From Streptomyces stelliscabiei (lineage in GTDB: Bacteria; Actinomycetota; Actinomycetes; Streptomycetales; Streptomycetaceae), in assembly GCF_014873495.1 (NCBI RefSeq), contig NZ_JADBGF010000001.1, positions 3,038,001-3,102,000 of the forward strand: a stretch of 64,000 bases of DNA. The letters are read 5' to 3'. Below are positions 51,021 through 59,244 of the stretch, in pieces (position 1 is the first letter of the stretch; each line of letters starts with the position of its first letter). Both the position numbers and the translations under genes were made by a program. The notes under the pieces were generated by a model that saw only the letters and a list, made by a program, of their open reading frames with translations, searched no databases and was not told the DNA's origin.

Positions 51021-52839
51021 TGGGGCTGCTCTCTGGCACAAAGTGTTCGGGGGCTTCGGGCTCGGCAGGCAAACCGACATTGTGGCAGGCATTGCAGACG
51101 ATGCCCCGGGCTGCCTCTGCCCTGGCGAATTCCTGCTCGTCTGCGTCCGGCTGAGGCGTCTGCCTCGGCATAGGAGCCCCACCGCGGCGGATGACAGACT
51201 CGTCGGCTCCGGGCAAGGCCCACTTCTCCGGGGCGAGAGGGACTGAGAAAGGCGGGATCTCACTGCGCCCGCGCTGGAAGCGCTCGATCGCGTCTTTCGC
51301 CTCGTTGACCTGTGCCTCTCCGTCGTCGTTGAGGGAACGGCGGAGCTGACGCCAGTGGTCCTTCCAGTCCTCGGCGTCGTCGGGGATGCCCAGGACGAGG
51401 TACGGATTGAGCAGATGCGAACTGTCCGGGCGCCTGATCAACGCCCGCAGGATATTCCGATTCTCGTCGAGTCGGCGACGAGCGCCGCCAGCAAGGCGGT
51501 CTTCCCTTGGCCCCTTGCCCGGCTGCGGCATGAGCGTGTCCAAGGCGTCGGTGTACCGGGGGCCGTCCGGCCCACCGACAGCCTGCACGTAGGCAAGGAT
51601 GTTAAGCCCCTCCCAGCCGGCATCCGACCATGCCGTCGCGAGCACCGAGGCTTCGTTCAGAGCGGTCCTCATCAATGCCTGGTGCTTCTTGCTGTCCCCG
51701 TACAGCAATGCCCGGTGTGCCATGCGAACCGCGCGCTGCAGCCGTCTCACCAGGAGCCAGGGGCCGAAGGTGCGGTCGCGTCGGACGTTGACTGCGGCTT
51801 GGGGCACGAGTTTCTCAAGCGCACCCCACAGCCACTTCTGGTCCTGGAGGGCAGGCGGTATCTGTCCCGACTGACGGGCCTTCGTAAGGGCTACGGCCAG
51901 CTCGCGATCCGTCGGAGGAAGGCCGTGAAGGTCCTCCTGGAGTACGGAGCTGTCGCCGACTGCCAATCGGCTGCGGAACTGTCGCCGGGCCAGTTCGCCT
52001 TCCCAGCCGAGTTCCTCGAGGTCTTCCTGGTCCAGGTCCGTCGGTGCGAGGCGAGACCGGATGTACAGCGCGCGCTGGCCAGTGCCCGGGAGCGGCCTGT
52101 GGACAAGACGCCGGCGGTCTATCAGATCGTCGACGACGGGCAGGGGCAGCGCTACCGCAAGGGCATGCTCCCGCTCGGCAGGTATCTTGCTGTACTCGAC
52201 CCGCTCTGCGTCCCGGTAGAGCCACCACGCCTCTTCGGCAGCGAGCACGGACGGTGCGGCGTCAGAGTCGTCCATGTCAGAAATCCGATTCGGCTTCTTG
52301 TCCAAGAGCGCCTCCGCGCGCACGGTGAGCCGGGGCGTGAGCAGGCAGAGCCCGGAGCCGTGCACCTGCCGGAGCAGGTCGACCGCCTTCACTGGAGGCA
52401 GCGTGCGCATGGTGCTGGCTACGGCGCGGGCCAACACGTCGGCGGACATGTCTTCCCTCTCCCCTTGCAGCGCCGAGGCAGGGTACCCCTCGGCATGGCA
52501 GTAGGCCGCGACGGCTTCAACAGCCGCCAGTGCGGCGCGCCAGCTCTCTGTGGAAGTGAAACCCGTTGGCAGCTCCGCCGGGAGTGCCACTGACTCACGG
52601 GGGTCACTGCTCGACGGGCGGTCCGCTGAGGTCACCGGTATTCCGCCGACAGGAACGCCTACCTGCACCGGACGACGCAGCGGGGCGAGCTCGCCCCGCT
52701 CGCGCGCCGCCGCCAGCGCAGCGCGGCGTCGGCGTTCACGCTCGCGCAGCTCTTCCAGAGTCGGCGGAGCGGCCGGATCTGGATCTGGATCTGGATCTGG
52801 ATCTGCTCCAGCGGGATGGGAGAACATCGCCCCTGTCAC
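51010..52839 (-). CDS. J-like (DnaJ-related) protein lacking the HPD motif, with C-terminal Cys pair
   Basis: A 609-residue protein starting at GTG 52839. A repeated Asp-Pro run lies near the N-terminus (GADPDPDPDPDPAAPP), then a helical region and a long central part without a known fold. Around 478-520, NPYLVLGIPDDAEDWKDHW and RRSLNDDGEAQVNEAKDAIE look like J-domain helices I-III, but HPD is absent. Near 580, IVCNACHNVG suggests part of a zinc site. The stop is within the start of the GrpE-like gene, and the start overlaps the ancestral helicase stop. The J-domain reading is inference. Confidence 0.6.
   Translation of the reverse strand: MTGAMFSHPAGADPDPDPDPDPAAPPTLEELRERERRRRAALAAARERGELAPLRRPVQVGVPVGGIPVTSADRPSSSDPRESVALPAELPTGFTSTESWRAALAAVEAVAAYCHAEGYPASALQGEREDMSADVLARAVASTMRTLPPVKAVDLLRQVHGSGLCLLTPRLTVRAEALLDKKPNRISDMDDSDAAPSVLAAEEAWWLYRDAERVEYSKIPAEREHALAVALPLPVVDDLIDRRRLVHRPLPGTGQRALYIRSRLAPTDLDQEDLEELGWEGELARRQFRSRLAVGDSSVLQEDLHGLPPTDRELAVALTKARQSGQIPPALQDQKWLWGALEKLVPQAAVNVRRDRTFGPWLLVRRLQRAVRMAHRALLYGDSKKHQALMRTALNEASVLATAWSDAGWEGLNILAYVQAVGGPDGPRYTDALDTLMPQPGKGPREDRLAGGARRRLDENRNILRALIRRPDSSHLLNPYLVLGIPDDAEDWKDHWRQLRRSLNDDGEAQVNEAKDAIERFQRGRSEIPPFSVPLAPEKWALPGADESVIRRGGAPMPRQTPQPDADEQEFARAEAARGIVCNACHNVGLPAEPEAPEHFVPESSPSDQ
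52775..52804 (-). repeat. (GGATCT)5 repeat encoding an Asp-Pro tract
   Basis: Five perfect copies of GGATCT in the J-like gene. On the coding strand AGATCC frames give Asp-Pro repeats. Copy changes would keep the frame. Confidence 0.9.
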
Positions 52840-52975
52840 AAGTCCTCCGAGTACTCAACAAGCTCGCTCGTAACGGCGGCCGGGGTGCGGTCGAGGCAAT
52901 AGGCATCCACAAAGGCCACAGTCTCAGCCAACCCGTTCTCTTCAACGAAGTCCGCGTATTTCTGCAGGCGAGGTG
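52836..52975 (-). other. Out-of-frame remainder of the helicase C-terminus (ancestral stop at 52836)
   Basis: About 31 residues before 52976 the helicase reading becomes Ser/Pro/Arg-rich noise (TSPRSPKSLSRSS). From about 53069 the minus-one frame gives acidic, protein-like sequence (PDESEVSEEPVAIVAKHPLE, then KYADFVEENGLAETVAFVDA) without stops to TGA at 52836. That stop overlaps the GTG of the J-like gene as GTGA, the same coupling seen elsewhere in the operon. This frame has no start codon of its own. Adding one G in the GGGCCC run near 53068 would restore it. Confidence 0.65.
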
Positions 52976-55900
52976 CTACGCAGTCAGGGGCGGCAGCCTC
53001 GAGCGGGTGCTTGGCGACGATCGCGACAGGCTCTTCGGAGACCTCGGACTCGTCAGGAGAGCCATGGGCCCTACGGGCGTATGCCGGATTTCAACAAGGA
53101 TCTCTGTCCGGTCTTCGGTCCACCGCCGCAGCAGGAGCTCGTGATGGGCGATGTCGACGGACAGCTCCCTGCCTCGGAGTGCGCCGACGAGGTCGCGGGC
53201 GAGCCGCCAGTCGAGCAGGGGATGGAGCCGCATGTTGGAGTAGTCGCGGAGGCAGCGGTAGCACGAGCCGCTGCAGTTCGCTGCGTGTTGGCCACTGAGC
53301 CTCTGCAGGTATGCGTCGACGGCGCCGAGGAACTCGCCAATCCGGTCGGCTGATCCAAGGTGTGTGCTGAAGCCAGCGCCATTCTCCAGGCTGTCCGCGA
53401 GGTAGGCCAGGACCGGAGAGACCGCGGAGGACGCCGAGCCGTGAATACCGCTGAGCAATTCCTCTGGTTGGACGTCGAGCATGGGGGCGGCGGCACGCCT
53501 GAGCAAGGCAGCCAAGGAGTACCAGGCTGCGCGGCGGCCGTGGTAGGCATCGGGGAAACCGTACAGCTGGTCTGATTTGGCCATGTCGAAACGCAGGCCG
53601 CGTGCAGGGTCGAGCGGAGCACGTGCACCGAGGAAGAGCATGTCGGTGTGCTCGGTCGCGCCAAGAGCCGTCTCGAGGTCCGGCACGGCCCGGGGATTCT
53701 CGACCGCGTAGTACCCCTTCCACGGGGAGCCCGCCTTCTTGAAGCGGAACATGCGACCGCCGTTGTTGTTGATGGTGTAGCGGTCACCGCTTCCGCAATG
53801 CACCACCAGCCAGTCGTCGGCGTCACGGTCGACTCGCGGTGCGCCTTTCTCGAGGTCGGCAGCTGTGCGTGTGCTCAAGCCGCCTCCGCCCCACTCTCGT
53901 ACGCCGTCGTAGTCCCGGGCCTTGCCTGCCCTGAATCCGGCCGGCTCGCGGAACGGAAAAGCGGTGTAACTCCGGCCTGAGGCGCCGCAGGCAGGACACA
54001 CCGTGGGCACGTCGTCCTCGTTCAGGGGCTCAATGTGAGCACAACGGCGGCACATAGCGACCATGCGCTCCGGGCCGAAGGGCTCCTCAGCGGGCTTCGG
54101 ACTGCGTCCGCCTGGTGTGAAGGCGACGACTCCAATCGACTGCTGCAGTCGGCCGTCCCGCGGCGTCTCGGCACCGGGCGCGAACCTGGAGAGTGCCACG
54201 GCCAGGTCGCGGTTGATGGCTCCGGGCGGCGGCCAGGGGAAGTTCTGCTGGGGAAGCTCGGTGTACAGGAGCCGGGCACGGGTGGGGAAGCCGAACATGG
54301 GCAGAAGGCCGGACTCCGCCAGGCGCTGGCTAAGGTCCGGGTGACCGGTTTTGCCTTCTGCGGCCTTGTCTACCTGGTCCAGGAGCTCCTTGATACAGGT
54401 CATGGGGTCGATCGAAGCGACCGGTTCGGGAGTGGAAGCCTGCAGGGCCAGGGCTGCAGATTCTATTTTCTGCTGGTGGGTGTCGACCCACTGGCAGACC
54501 GCTGCACGGTGGGCGGACCAGTCCTCGGACAGCCCGAACTGTCCGTGGATGTTCCGCGTCATGTCGGCTTCCTCGTCGGTACTCCCTGCGGCCAGGGCGG
54601 CGAATGCCTGGCGCAGGACTTCGCCGAGGAACACGCGCTTGAAGATGGAAGGCATGCCCAGGGCAAGGTAGGGGGGCGGTGTAGGAGCGTTCGTGATCTC
54701 GTCGGGGCGGGCGAAGTAGTGCTCGTCGTGGCTCCGCCCTCGGCAGACGGTGAGGGCGGTGGCTGCCGGGCTGTCGCGGCGGCCCGCACGCCCGACCCGC
54801 TGTTGGTAGTTGAAGCGGGTGGGCGGCATATTGGCGAGGAGCACCGTGTTGAGGGAGCCGACGTCGACTCCGGCCTCCATGGTTGTCGTCACCGAAAGCA
54901 CCTCGATGCCGTCGGCTTCCGGGATGTCGTCTTCTCCGAGAAATACGTCTTGGAAGCGGCTCTGTCGCGACTGTGCGTCGAGGCGGTCGGTCTGGCCGGT
55001 CAGCTCAGCCGTACGCAGGGGGAAGTTCCCGGTTCGGTTCCTGGCCTTCCATGCGTAGTAGTCCTCGTTGAGCACCCCGGTAAAGCGCTCAGGTTCCGCA
55101 GGGAGTTCGGTGCGGCACTTCGTGCAGATTCCCGTGCCGGGGTGGAGGTGCGACCGACGGCAGTTTCGGCAGGACCAGACCCGGCCATCGCCGGGACGAA
55201 GCGCGACCTTGGCCGGGTCGATGGTGTACTGGACCACGGCCGGGCCCCAAGCTGCCAGTACGCGGTCTGCGATCACATCGACGTCCAGACCGTCGCGGTC
55301 GGCGATGTGCTTCCAGTACCGAAACAATGGGGCCGGCGGCTTCTCCGATGCGGCGCGAACCCCGGAGAAACGGCGCATGTGTCCGAGAATCCGCAGGCTA
55401 CAGCGCGCTCGCGCCTCGTCGGATCCCGTCGGCAAATCAAGCAGCCCACGATCACCGACTAGGCTGAGCCAGCCGAGCCCGAGAGACTCGAAGTCGCGGC
55501 CCGCGCTGGAGAAGAGCCCGTTGAGGAACTCCCAACCCAGGTTCTCTTCGATACGGGCGAGGAATTCATCCTGCTCCGGGGTCAGACCCGCCTTTATCGT
55601 CCGATCGCCAGCCCAGTTGAACAGCGACGTCCACGCGATGCCGCCTCGCTCCTGAAGCGAGGCTGCAGGACCGCCCGGGTTAGTGCCGTGATCGAGGAGG
55701 AGCCCTCGCATGTCGTACTGAAGATCCTTCAGGGACGGCAGATTGCCGATGACTGCTTCGAGTTCCGGCTGCTTCTCCGGTTCTGCTGCGATGTCGTCGG
55801 TCAGGATATCCTTGAGTGCGGCGAACTCCCGGGGGTGACGGCCCCGGAGCCGCCGCACAGCCTCCTTGACCTCGTCACGGTCCACCGCGTCCCTGGCATA

Positions 55901-58279
55901 GAACGCCTTGACCAACTGAAGGTCGGCGTACGGGTCCCCCTGCTCCGTCACCGCCTGAGCTGTCAAGAGGCGCAGGAGGTCCTGATAGTGGCGCAGGGCG
56001 AGGCCACTCGCGAGCTCGGAGGCGTCGTCGCGGCTATCCGAGAACGCAATGATCTTTCGTCCGCCGTCTGGCATGTGCCCGAGAACCTCGGTGGTGAGCA
56101 CCTGGTTGATCTTGTAGAAACCGGTGCGCATGCGGCGCACCGGGGCCATGCGGAGCCGGGCTGGGTCCTCCAGGCCGATCCACTTACCGTCCCGCGTCCT
56201 TTTGAGCTCCCAGTCGTCACCGCAGGCCGGACACCGGGTCGGGAACGGTCTCAGACCTCTGAGGTCGACAGCAGGCTTCCCGTCCTTCATGTCGGGGACC
56301 ACGTGGAAAGACCAACCGGTGTAGTGCGCCTTGTCGTTGGCGAGGCGGCCGGTGCCCGGTTGGTAACGGCTCTCCCGGAACTCGAAAGTGACGCCCGGGC
56401 CATTGTTGGACTCCGAGGCGGTCCAGTCACGGCTGTTCAGTCCAAGTGCGGATTGCCGGGGCCAATAGACCACGTAGTTACCCGCATTCGCAGTTCCGCT
56501 GATCTCTTCAGGCAGGAGGTCGAAGTCGGGGAAGTCCGTGTGCAGGGCTCCGCGAAATCTCTTCTTCTCGGTGGCCGAGGGGGTGGTGAAGCCACCGAGC
56601 ATCAAGTCACCGCAGTTCTGGCAGTGCAGGAGCTCAAGCACTCGTGCTCCGCAGGTGCACCGGGAAGCCGGTTCACGGAACAGTCGGCCGACTCGCCGCC
56701 GGGGGTCCCTGCCGCCGGGGACATCCTGGCATTCCGGGTCAGAGCACGCCCAGATGCCATCGATGTTCCGGAAGAACATGTGGGCCCTGAGCTTGGGCAG
56801 GGCAGGGTTGTCCGCCATGCCCAGTGCCCGGAGGACCCCGCGGAGGGCCTTCCCTTGTGCATCTGCGTCAGTGAGCCTTGGAAACAACGCTGCGGCGAGC
56901 TCAGGCATGGCGACGGCACGTGGCTTGCCGTCGGGTGCGAGCGCCAGAGCCAGCGCGTCGGCAGCTCCAGTCTCAGAAAGGAGTGCGCCCGCCTCACCAG
57001 CGGACAGGGCCGACTCAGCCGCACGGGCGAGGGCTGGGGCCTGAGTGGTCAGGTCCGTAGGCCGGACAGCGGGCAGGACAAGACTGCCGGGGATGACCTT
57101 GTGACGCCCCCGAGGCAGAGCGAAGAACGACTCGAGGAAGTCGTCGTCGCGCCCTCCCACCAGCGACGCAGACGCAGCTAGGACGCGGAACTTCTCCGGC
57201 GCGTCGTCAAGCCCCAGGCGATGGCGCAGGTTCCGCAACAGGTAGGCGACCTCGGTGCCCGCAGTTCCTCGGTACATGTGGAGCTCGTCGAGGACCAGGG
57301 TGAAACGGGCACCGGGAGTGCTGTGCAGCCAGCGCCTGGTGGACTCGAAGATCGGTGCTTCCTGCGGGCGGAGGAGCATGATGTTGAGCATCGAGTAGTT
57401 CGTGACCAGGATGTCTGGCGCGGCGGCCTGCATATCCCAGCGTGCGTGCATCTCGGCGCCACCGATGCGAGGGATGAATTCGTGCGCGTCTGCCCCGGCC
57501 CGCCGCTGACGCGCGTCGAGGGCCTGCATGTATGTGCGCAGCCGGCTCCGGGCGGGATAAGAGTCCCTGTTCCCTGGCACGGGGGTGGCCCCGGTGTACC
57601 GGCCGAAGTAGAAACGGTGTCCCGCGCGGTTCCGGTCCAGCCACGCACGGGCGGGATCGCTGTCGAGGGCCCGGCGCAGGCGGACCAGCTGGTCGTCCGC
57701 GAGTGCGTTCGTGGGGTAGAGAACGAGCGCACGCACCGCAGATCGGTGCCCTATTTCAGACTCTCGACTCGGCATGTACTCGCCGTTCCCCCGCCACCAG
57801 GTCGGAGCAGGCCTCCCACCCCCGGTCCAGCGCGCGGACTCGGCAACGAGATCGGCGATGACCGGGAGTATGAACGCCTCGGTCTTGCCGGCACCGGTTC
57901 CCGCCGTGACAACGAAGTCGCGGCCTTCGCCGCAGGCAGCCAGCAGCGCCTCGTGCTGGTGCCAGTAGAGGCTATCCACCCCGTCAGGAAGGGCGAACTT
58001 GGCGAACGCTGCAGCCTGGGGATGGGCTGAGGCCGCACGGAAAGATTCCTCAACGGAGACACCGCTCGAGGCGTATTGCGGCCGGAGCTCCAGCAGCGGC
58101 TGGCGCCAGGCGCCGCCGTCCGTGTCCAGGAGCGAGCGACGCTCCTTCATAATGGAGACGTCGTCGACGCCGAACGGGGTGTCGTAGTAGCGCATCAGGG
58201 CACGCCGCAGCTCATCGAAGATGCCGGGGATATCGGCGCTCATCCGGGTCGGCGCCAACCCGCTCGGGTCCGTCATCAC
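52976..58279 (-). CDS. Giant DEAD/DEAH-box helicase with DUF1998-type C-terminus
   Basis: A 1767-residue SF2 helicase, central gene of the operon. Motifs in order: Q-like YWHQHEAL (105-112), motif I GTGAGKT (127-133), Ia LYPTNALADDQL, DILVTNYSMLN, motif II LVLDELHMYRG (about 330), III LAASASLVGG, V VTTTMEAGVDVGSLN and VI QRVGRAGRRDS (about 1165). Several zinc-ribbon Cys pairs lie between lobes (CSDPEC, CTCGAR with CQNCGD, CPACGD, CRNCRR with CTKC, CRRCAH with CPACG). The DUF1998 end has ANCSGSCYRCLRDYSN (about 1672). Similar proteins include DISARM, Druantia and MrfA-type helicases. The start overlaps the 322-residue gene. The stop at 52976 is probably a secondary one; see the next entry. Confidence 0.9.
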   Translation of the reverse strand: MMTDPSGLAPTRMSADIPGIFDELRRALMRYYDTPFGVDDVSIMKERRSLLDTDGGAWRQPLLELRPQYASSGVSVEESFRAASAHPQAAAFAKFALPDGVDSLYWHQHEALLAACGEGRDFVVTAGTGAGKTEAFILPVIADLVAESARWTGGGRPAPTWWRGNGEYMPSRESEIGHRSAVRALVLYPTNALADDQLVRLRRALDSDPARAWLDRNRAGHRFYFGRYTGATPVPGNRDSYPARSRLRTYMQALDARQRRAGADAHEFIPRIGGAEMHARWDMQAAAPDILVTNYSMLNIMLLRPQEAPIFESTRRWLHSTPGARFTLVLDELHMYRGTAGTEVAYLLRNLRHRLGLDDAPEKFRVLAASASLVGGRDDDFLESFFALPRGRHKVIPGSLVLPAVRPTDLTTQAPALARAAESALSAGEAGALLSETGAADALALALAPDGKPRAVAMPELAAALFPRLTDADAQGKALRGVLRALGMADNPALPKLRAHMFFRNIDGIWACSDPECQDVPGGRDPRRRVGRLFREPASRCTCGARVLELLHCQNCGDLMLGGFTTPSATEKKRFRGALHTDFPDFDLLPEEISGTANAGNYVVYWPRQSALGLNSRDWTASESNNGPGVTFEFRESRYQPGTGRLANDKAHYTGWSFHVVPDMKDGKPAVDLRGLRPFPTRCPACGDDWELKRTRDGKWIGLEDPARLRMAPVRRMRTGFYKINQVLTTEVLGHMPDGGRKIIAFSDSRDDASELASGLALRHYQDLLRLLTAQAVTEQGDPYADLQLVKAFYARDAVDRDEVKEAVRRLRGRHPREFAALKDILTDDIAAEPEKQPELEAVIGNLPSLKDLQYDMRGLLLDHGTNPGGPAASLQERGGIAWTSLFNWAGDRTIKAGLTPEQDEFLARIEENLGWEFLNGLFSSAGRDFESLGLGWLSLVGDRGLLDLPTGSDEARARCSLRILGHMRRFSGVRAASEKPPAPLFRYWKHIADRDGLDVDVIADRVLAAWGPAVVQYTIDPAKVALRPGDGRVWSCRNCRRSHLHPGTGICTKCRTELPAEPERFTGVLNEDYYAWKARNRTGNFPLRTAELTGQTDRLDAQSRQSRFQDVFLGEDDIPEADGIEVLSVTTTMEAGVDVGSLNTVLLANMPPTRFNYQQRVGRAGRRDSPAATALTVCRGRSHDEHYFARPDEITNAPTPPPYLALGMPSIFKRVFLGEVLRQAFAALAAGSTDEEADMTRNIHGQFGLSEDWSAHRAAVCQWVDTHQQKIESAALALQASTPEPVASIDPMTCIKELLDQVDKAAEGKTGHPDLSQRLAESGLLPMFGFPTRARLLYTELPQQNFPWPPPGAINRDLAVALSRFAPGAETPRDGRLQQSIGVVAFTPGGRSPKPAEEPFGPERMVAMCRRCAHIEPLNEDDVPTVCPACGASGRSYTAFPFREPAGFRAGKARDYDGVREWGGGGLSTRTAADLEKGAPRVDRDADDWLVVHCGSGDRYTINNNGGRMFRFKKAGSPWKGYYAVENPRAVPDLETALGATEHTDMLFLGARAPLDPARGLRFDMAKSDQLYGFPDAYHGRRAAWYSLAALLRRAAAPMLDVQPEELLSGIHGSASSAVSPVLAYLADSLENGAGFSTHLGSADRIGEFLGAVDAYLQRLSGQHAANCSGSCYRCLRDYSNMRLHPLLDWRLARDLVGALRGRELSVDIAHHELLLRRWTEDRTEILVEIRHTPVGPMALLTSPRSPKSLSRSSPSTRSRLPPLTA

Positions 58280-59244
58280 TTCACCTTCCCGGACGCCAGG
58301 TTCGGCTGTTCGATTTCGAGGGTCTGCTGGAGAGAGCGGGCCAATCGCTCAGCCGCCGCGTACGGCAGGTTGTCGTACTGGACTGTCTCGGCCAGCTGAT
58401 CAAAGCGTGGCTGGAGGCCCGTGCACAGGACGGCAGCCCGGGCATGGAGTGGGGGCAGCGGCGCCCCCCAGGCGACAGCGAGGCGGCCAACGCTACTGCG
58501 CCCGCTCCCGGGTTCCGGCTGCCACCACGTCGCCCCTGCACCGAGACGGGCGAGCTCCAAGTAGACCCCGGTCTCATGCTCTGTACTGCGCCACTCGGCG
58601 CCGCGCCGCACCTGAACGAGACGGGACCAGTCGGCCCCGCGCCAGCGGTACAGCCCATCCTGATTGTAGGACTCCGCGGGCTCATACTGCCTTTGCGCGG
58701 GGTTGTACCGTTCGACGGTGTGGGCGTTGCCCGGGGCTGGCGGCGCCGCTAGGGAGCCCTCGAAGAGCTCAGGCAGGAGCGAGAATGCTTGGAGGGCGGC
58801 GCACGGGGTGAAAGCGCACTCCAGCATGGCGGCAGCTTCCGGGAGGTCTTCGAAGGTGTCGTACTGGAAGAGCAGCGAGTCAGGCACCGGGATGTCCCCG
58901 TCGGCGGTCTCGTTCTCGACCCGGATGATTTCGGCCCATTCCCCGGCCGCCGCATCAACGGCCCTGTCGAACGCAGCGGTTCTGCGTCCAGCGATCAGGG
59001 CCAGGCCGTCGGAAAAGGGCAGTCTGGTGAGTACGGGGGTAGCGGCGGACCACTGCCCGCGCCGCCAGTCCACATCGAGGTGGCCGAGGGCTGAGACATC
59101 TCGTACCCATCGGCCTTCCGCGCCTCCTCGCAGCGCGAGGCCGCGGCCGCGGGCGGTGCTCAGGATCCCGGCGCGCAGGTCCGCGACTTTGCCTCCGCCG
59201 ACCTCGCTGGTCCAACGGAGGAGGAGGTCCCCGATTCCGGTCAC
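58276..59244 (-). CDS. Unknown 322-residue protein of the helicase-chaperone operon
   Basis: Starts MTGIGDLLLRWTSEVGGGKV, which looks like a small helix-turn-helix or winged-helix opening. The middle is rich in aromatic and acidic residues (LLFQYDTFEDLPEAAAMLE; YNPAQRQYEPAESYNQDGLY), and the end is Leu-rich (AAERLARSLQQTLEIEQ). No motif I recognise. Its stop overlaps the helicase start, and its start overlaps the stop of the 714-residue gene, each by 4 bases (ATGA). Close coupling points to a complex with the helicase. Confidence 0.8.
   Translation of the reverse strand: MTGIGDLLLRWTSEVGGGKVADLRAGILSTARGRGLALRGGAEGRWVRDVSALGHLDVDWRRGQWSAATPVLTRLPFSDGLALIAGRRTAAFDRAVDAAAGEWAEIIRVENETADGDIPVPDSLLFQYDTFEDLPEAAAMLECAFTPCAALQAFSLLPELFEGSLAAPPAPGNAHTVERYNPAQRQYEPAESYNQDGLYRWRGADWSRLVQVRRGAEWRSTEHETGVYLELARLGAGATWWQPEPGSGRSSVGRLAVAWGAPLPPLHARAAVLCTGLQPRFDQLAETVQYDNLPYAAAERLARSLQQTLEIEQPNLASGKVK

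Noticed and set aside
53040..53075. Programmed minus-one frameshift producing two helicase forms
   Set aside because: No canonical slippery heptamer was found in the right frame around GGGCCC; simple base loss explains it better.
52976..58279. Naming the helicase DruE, DrmA or DrmB
   Set aside because: Only the DUF1998 and helicase motifs are shared. The partner genes of Druantia or DISARM were not recognised, so a specific name is not justified.
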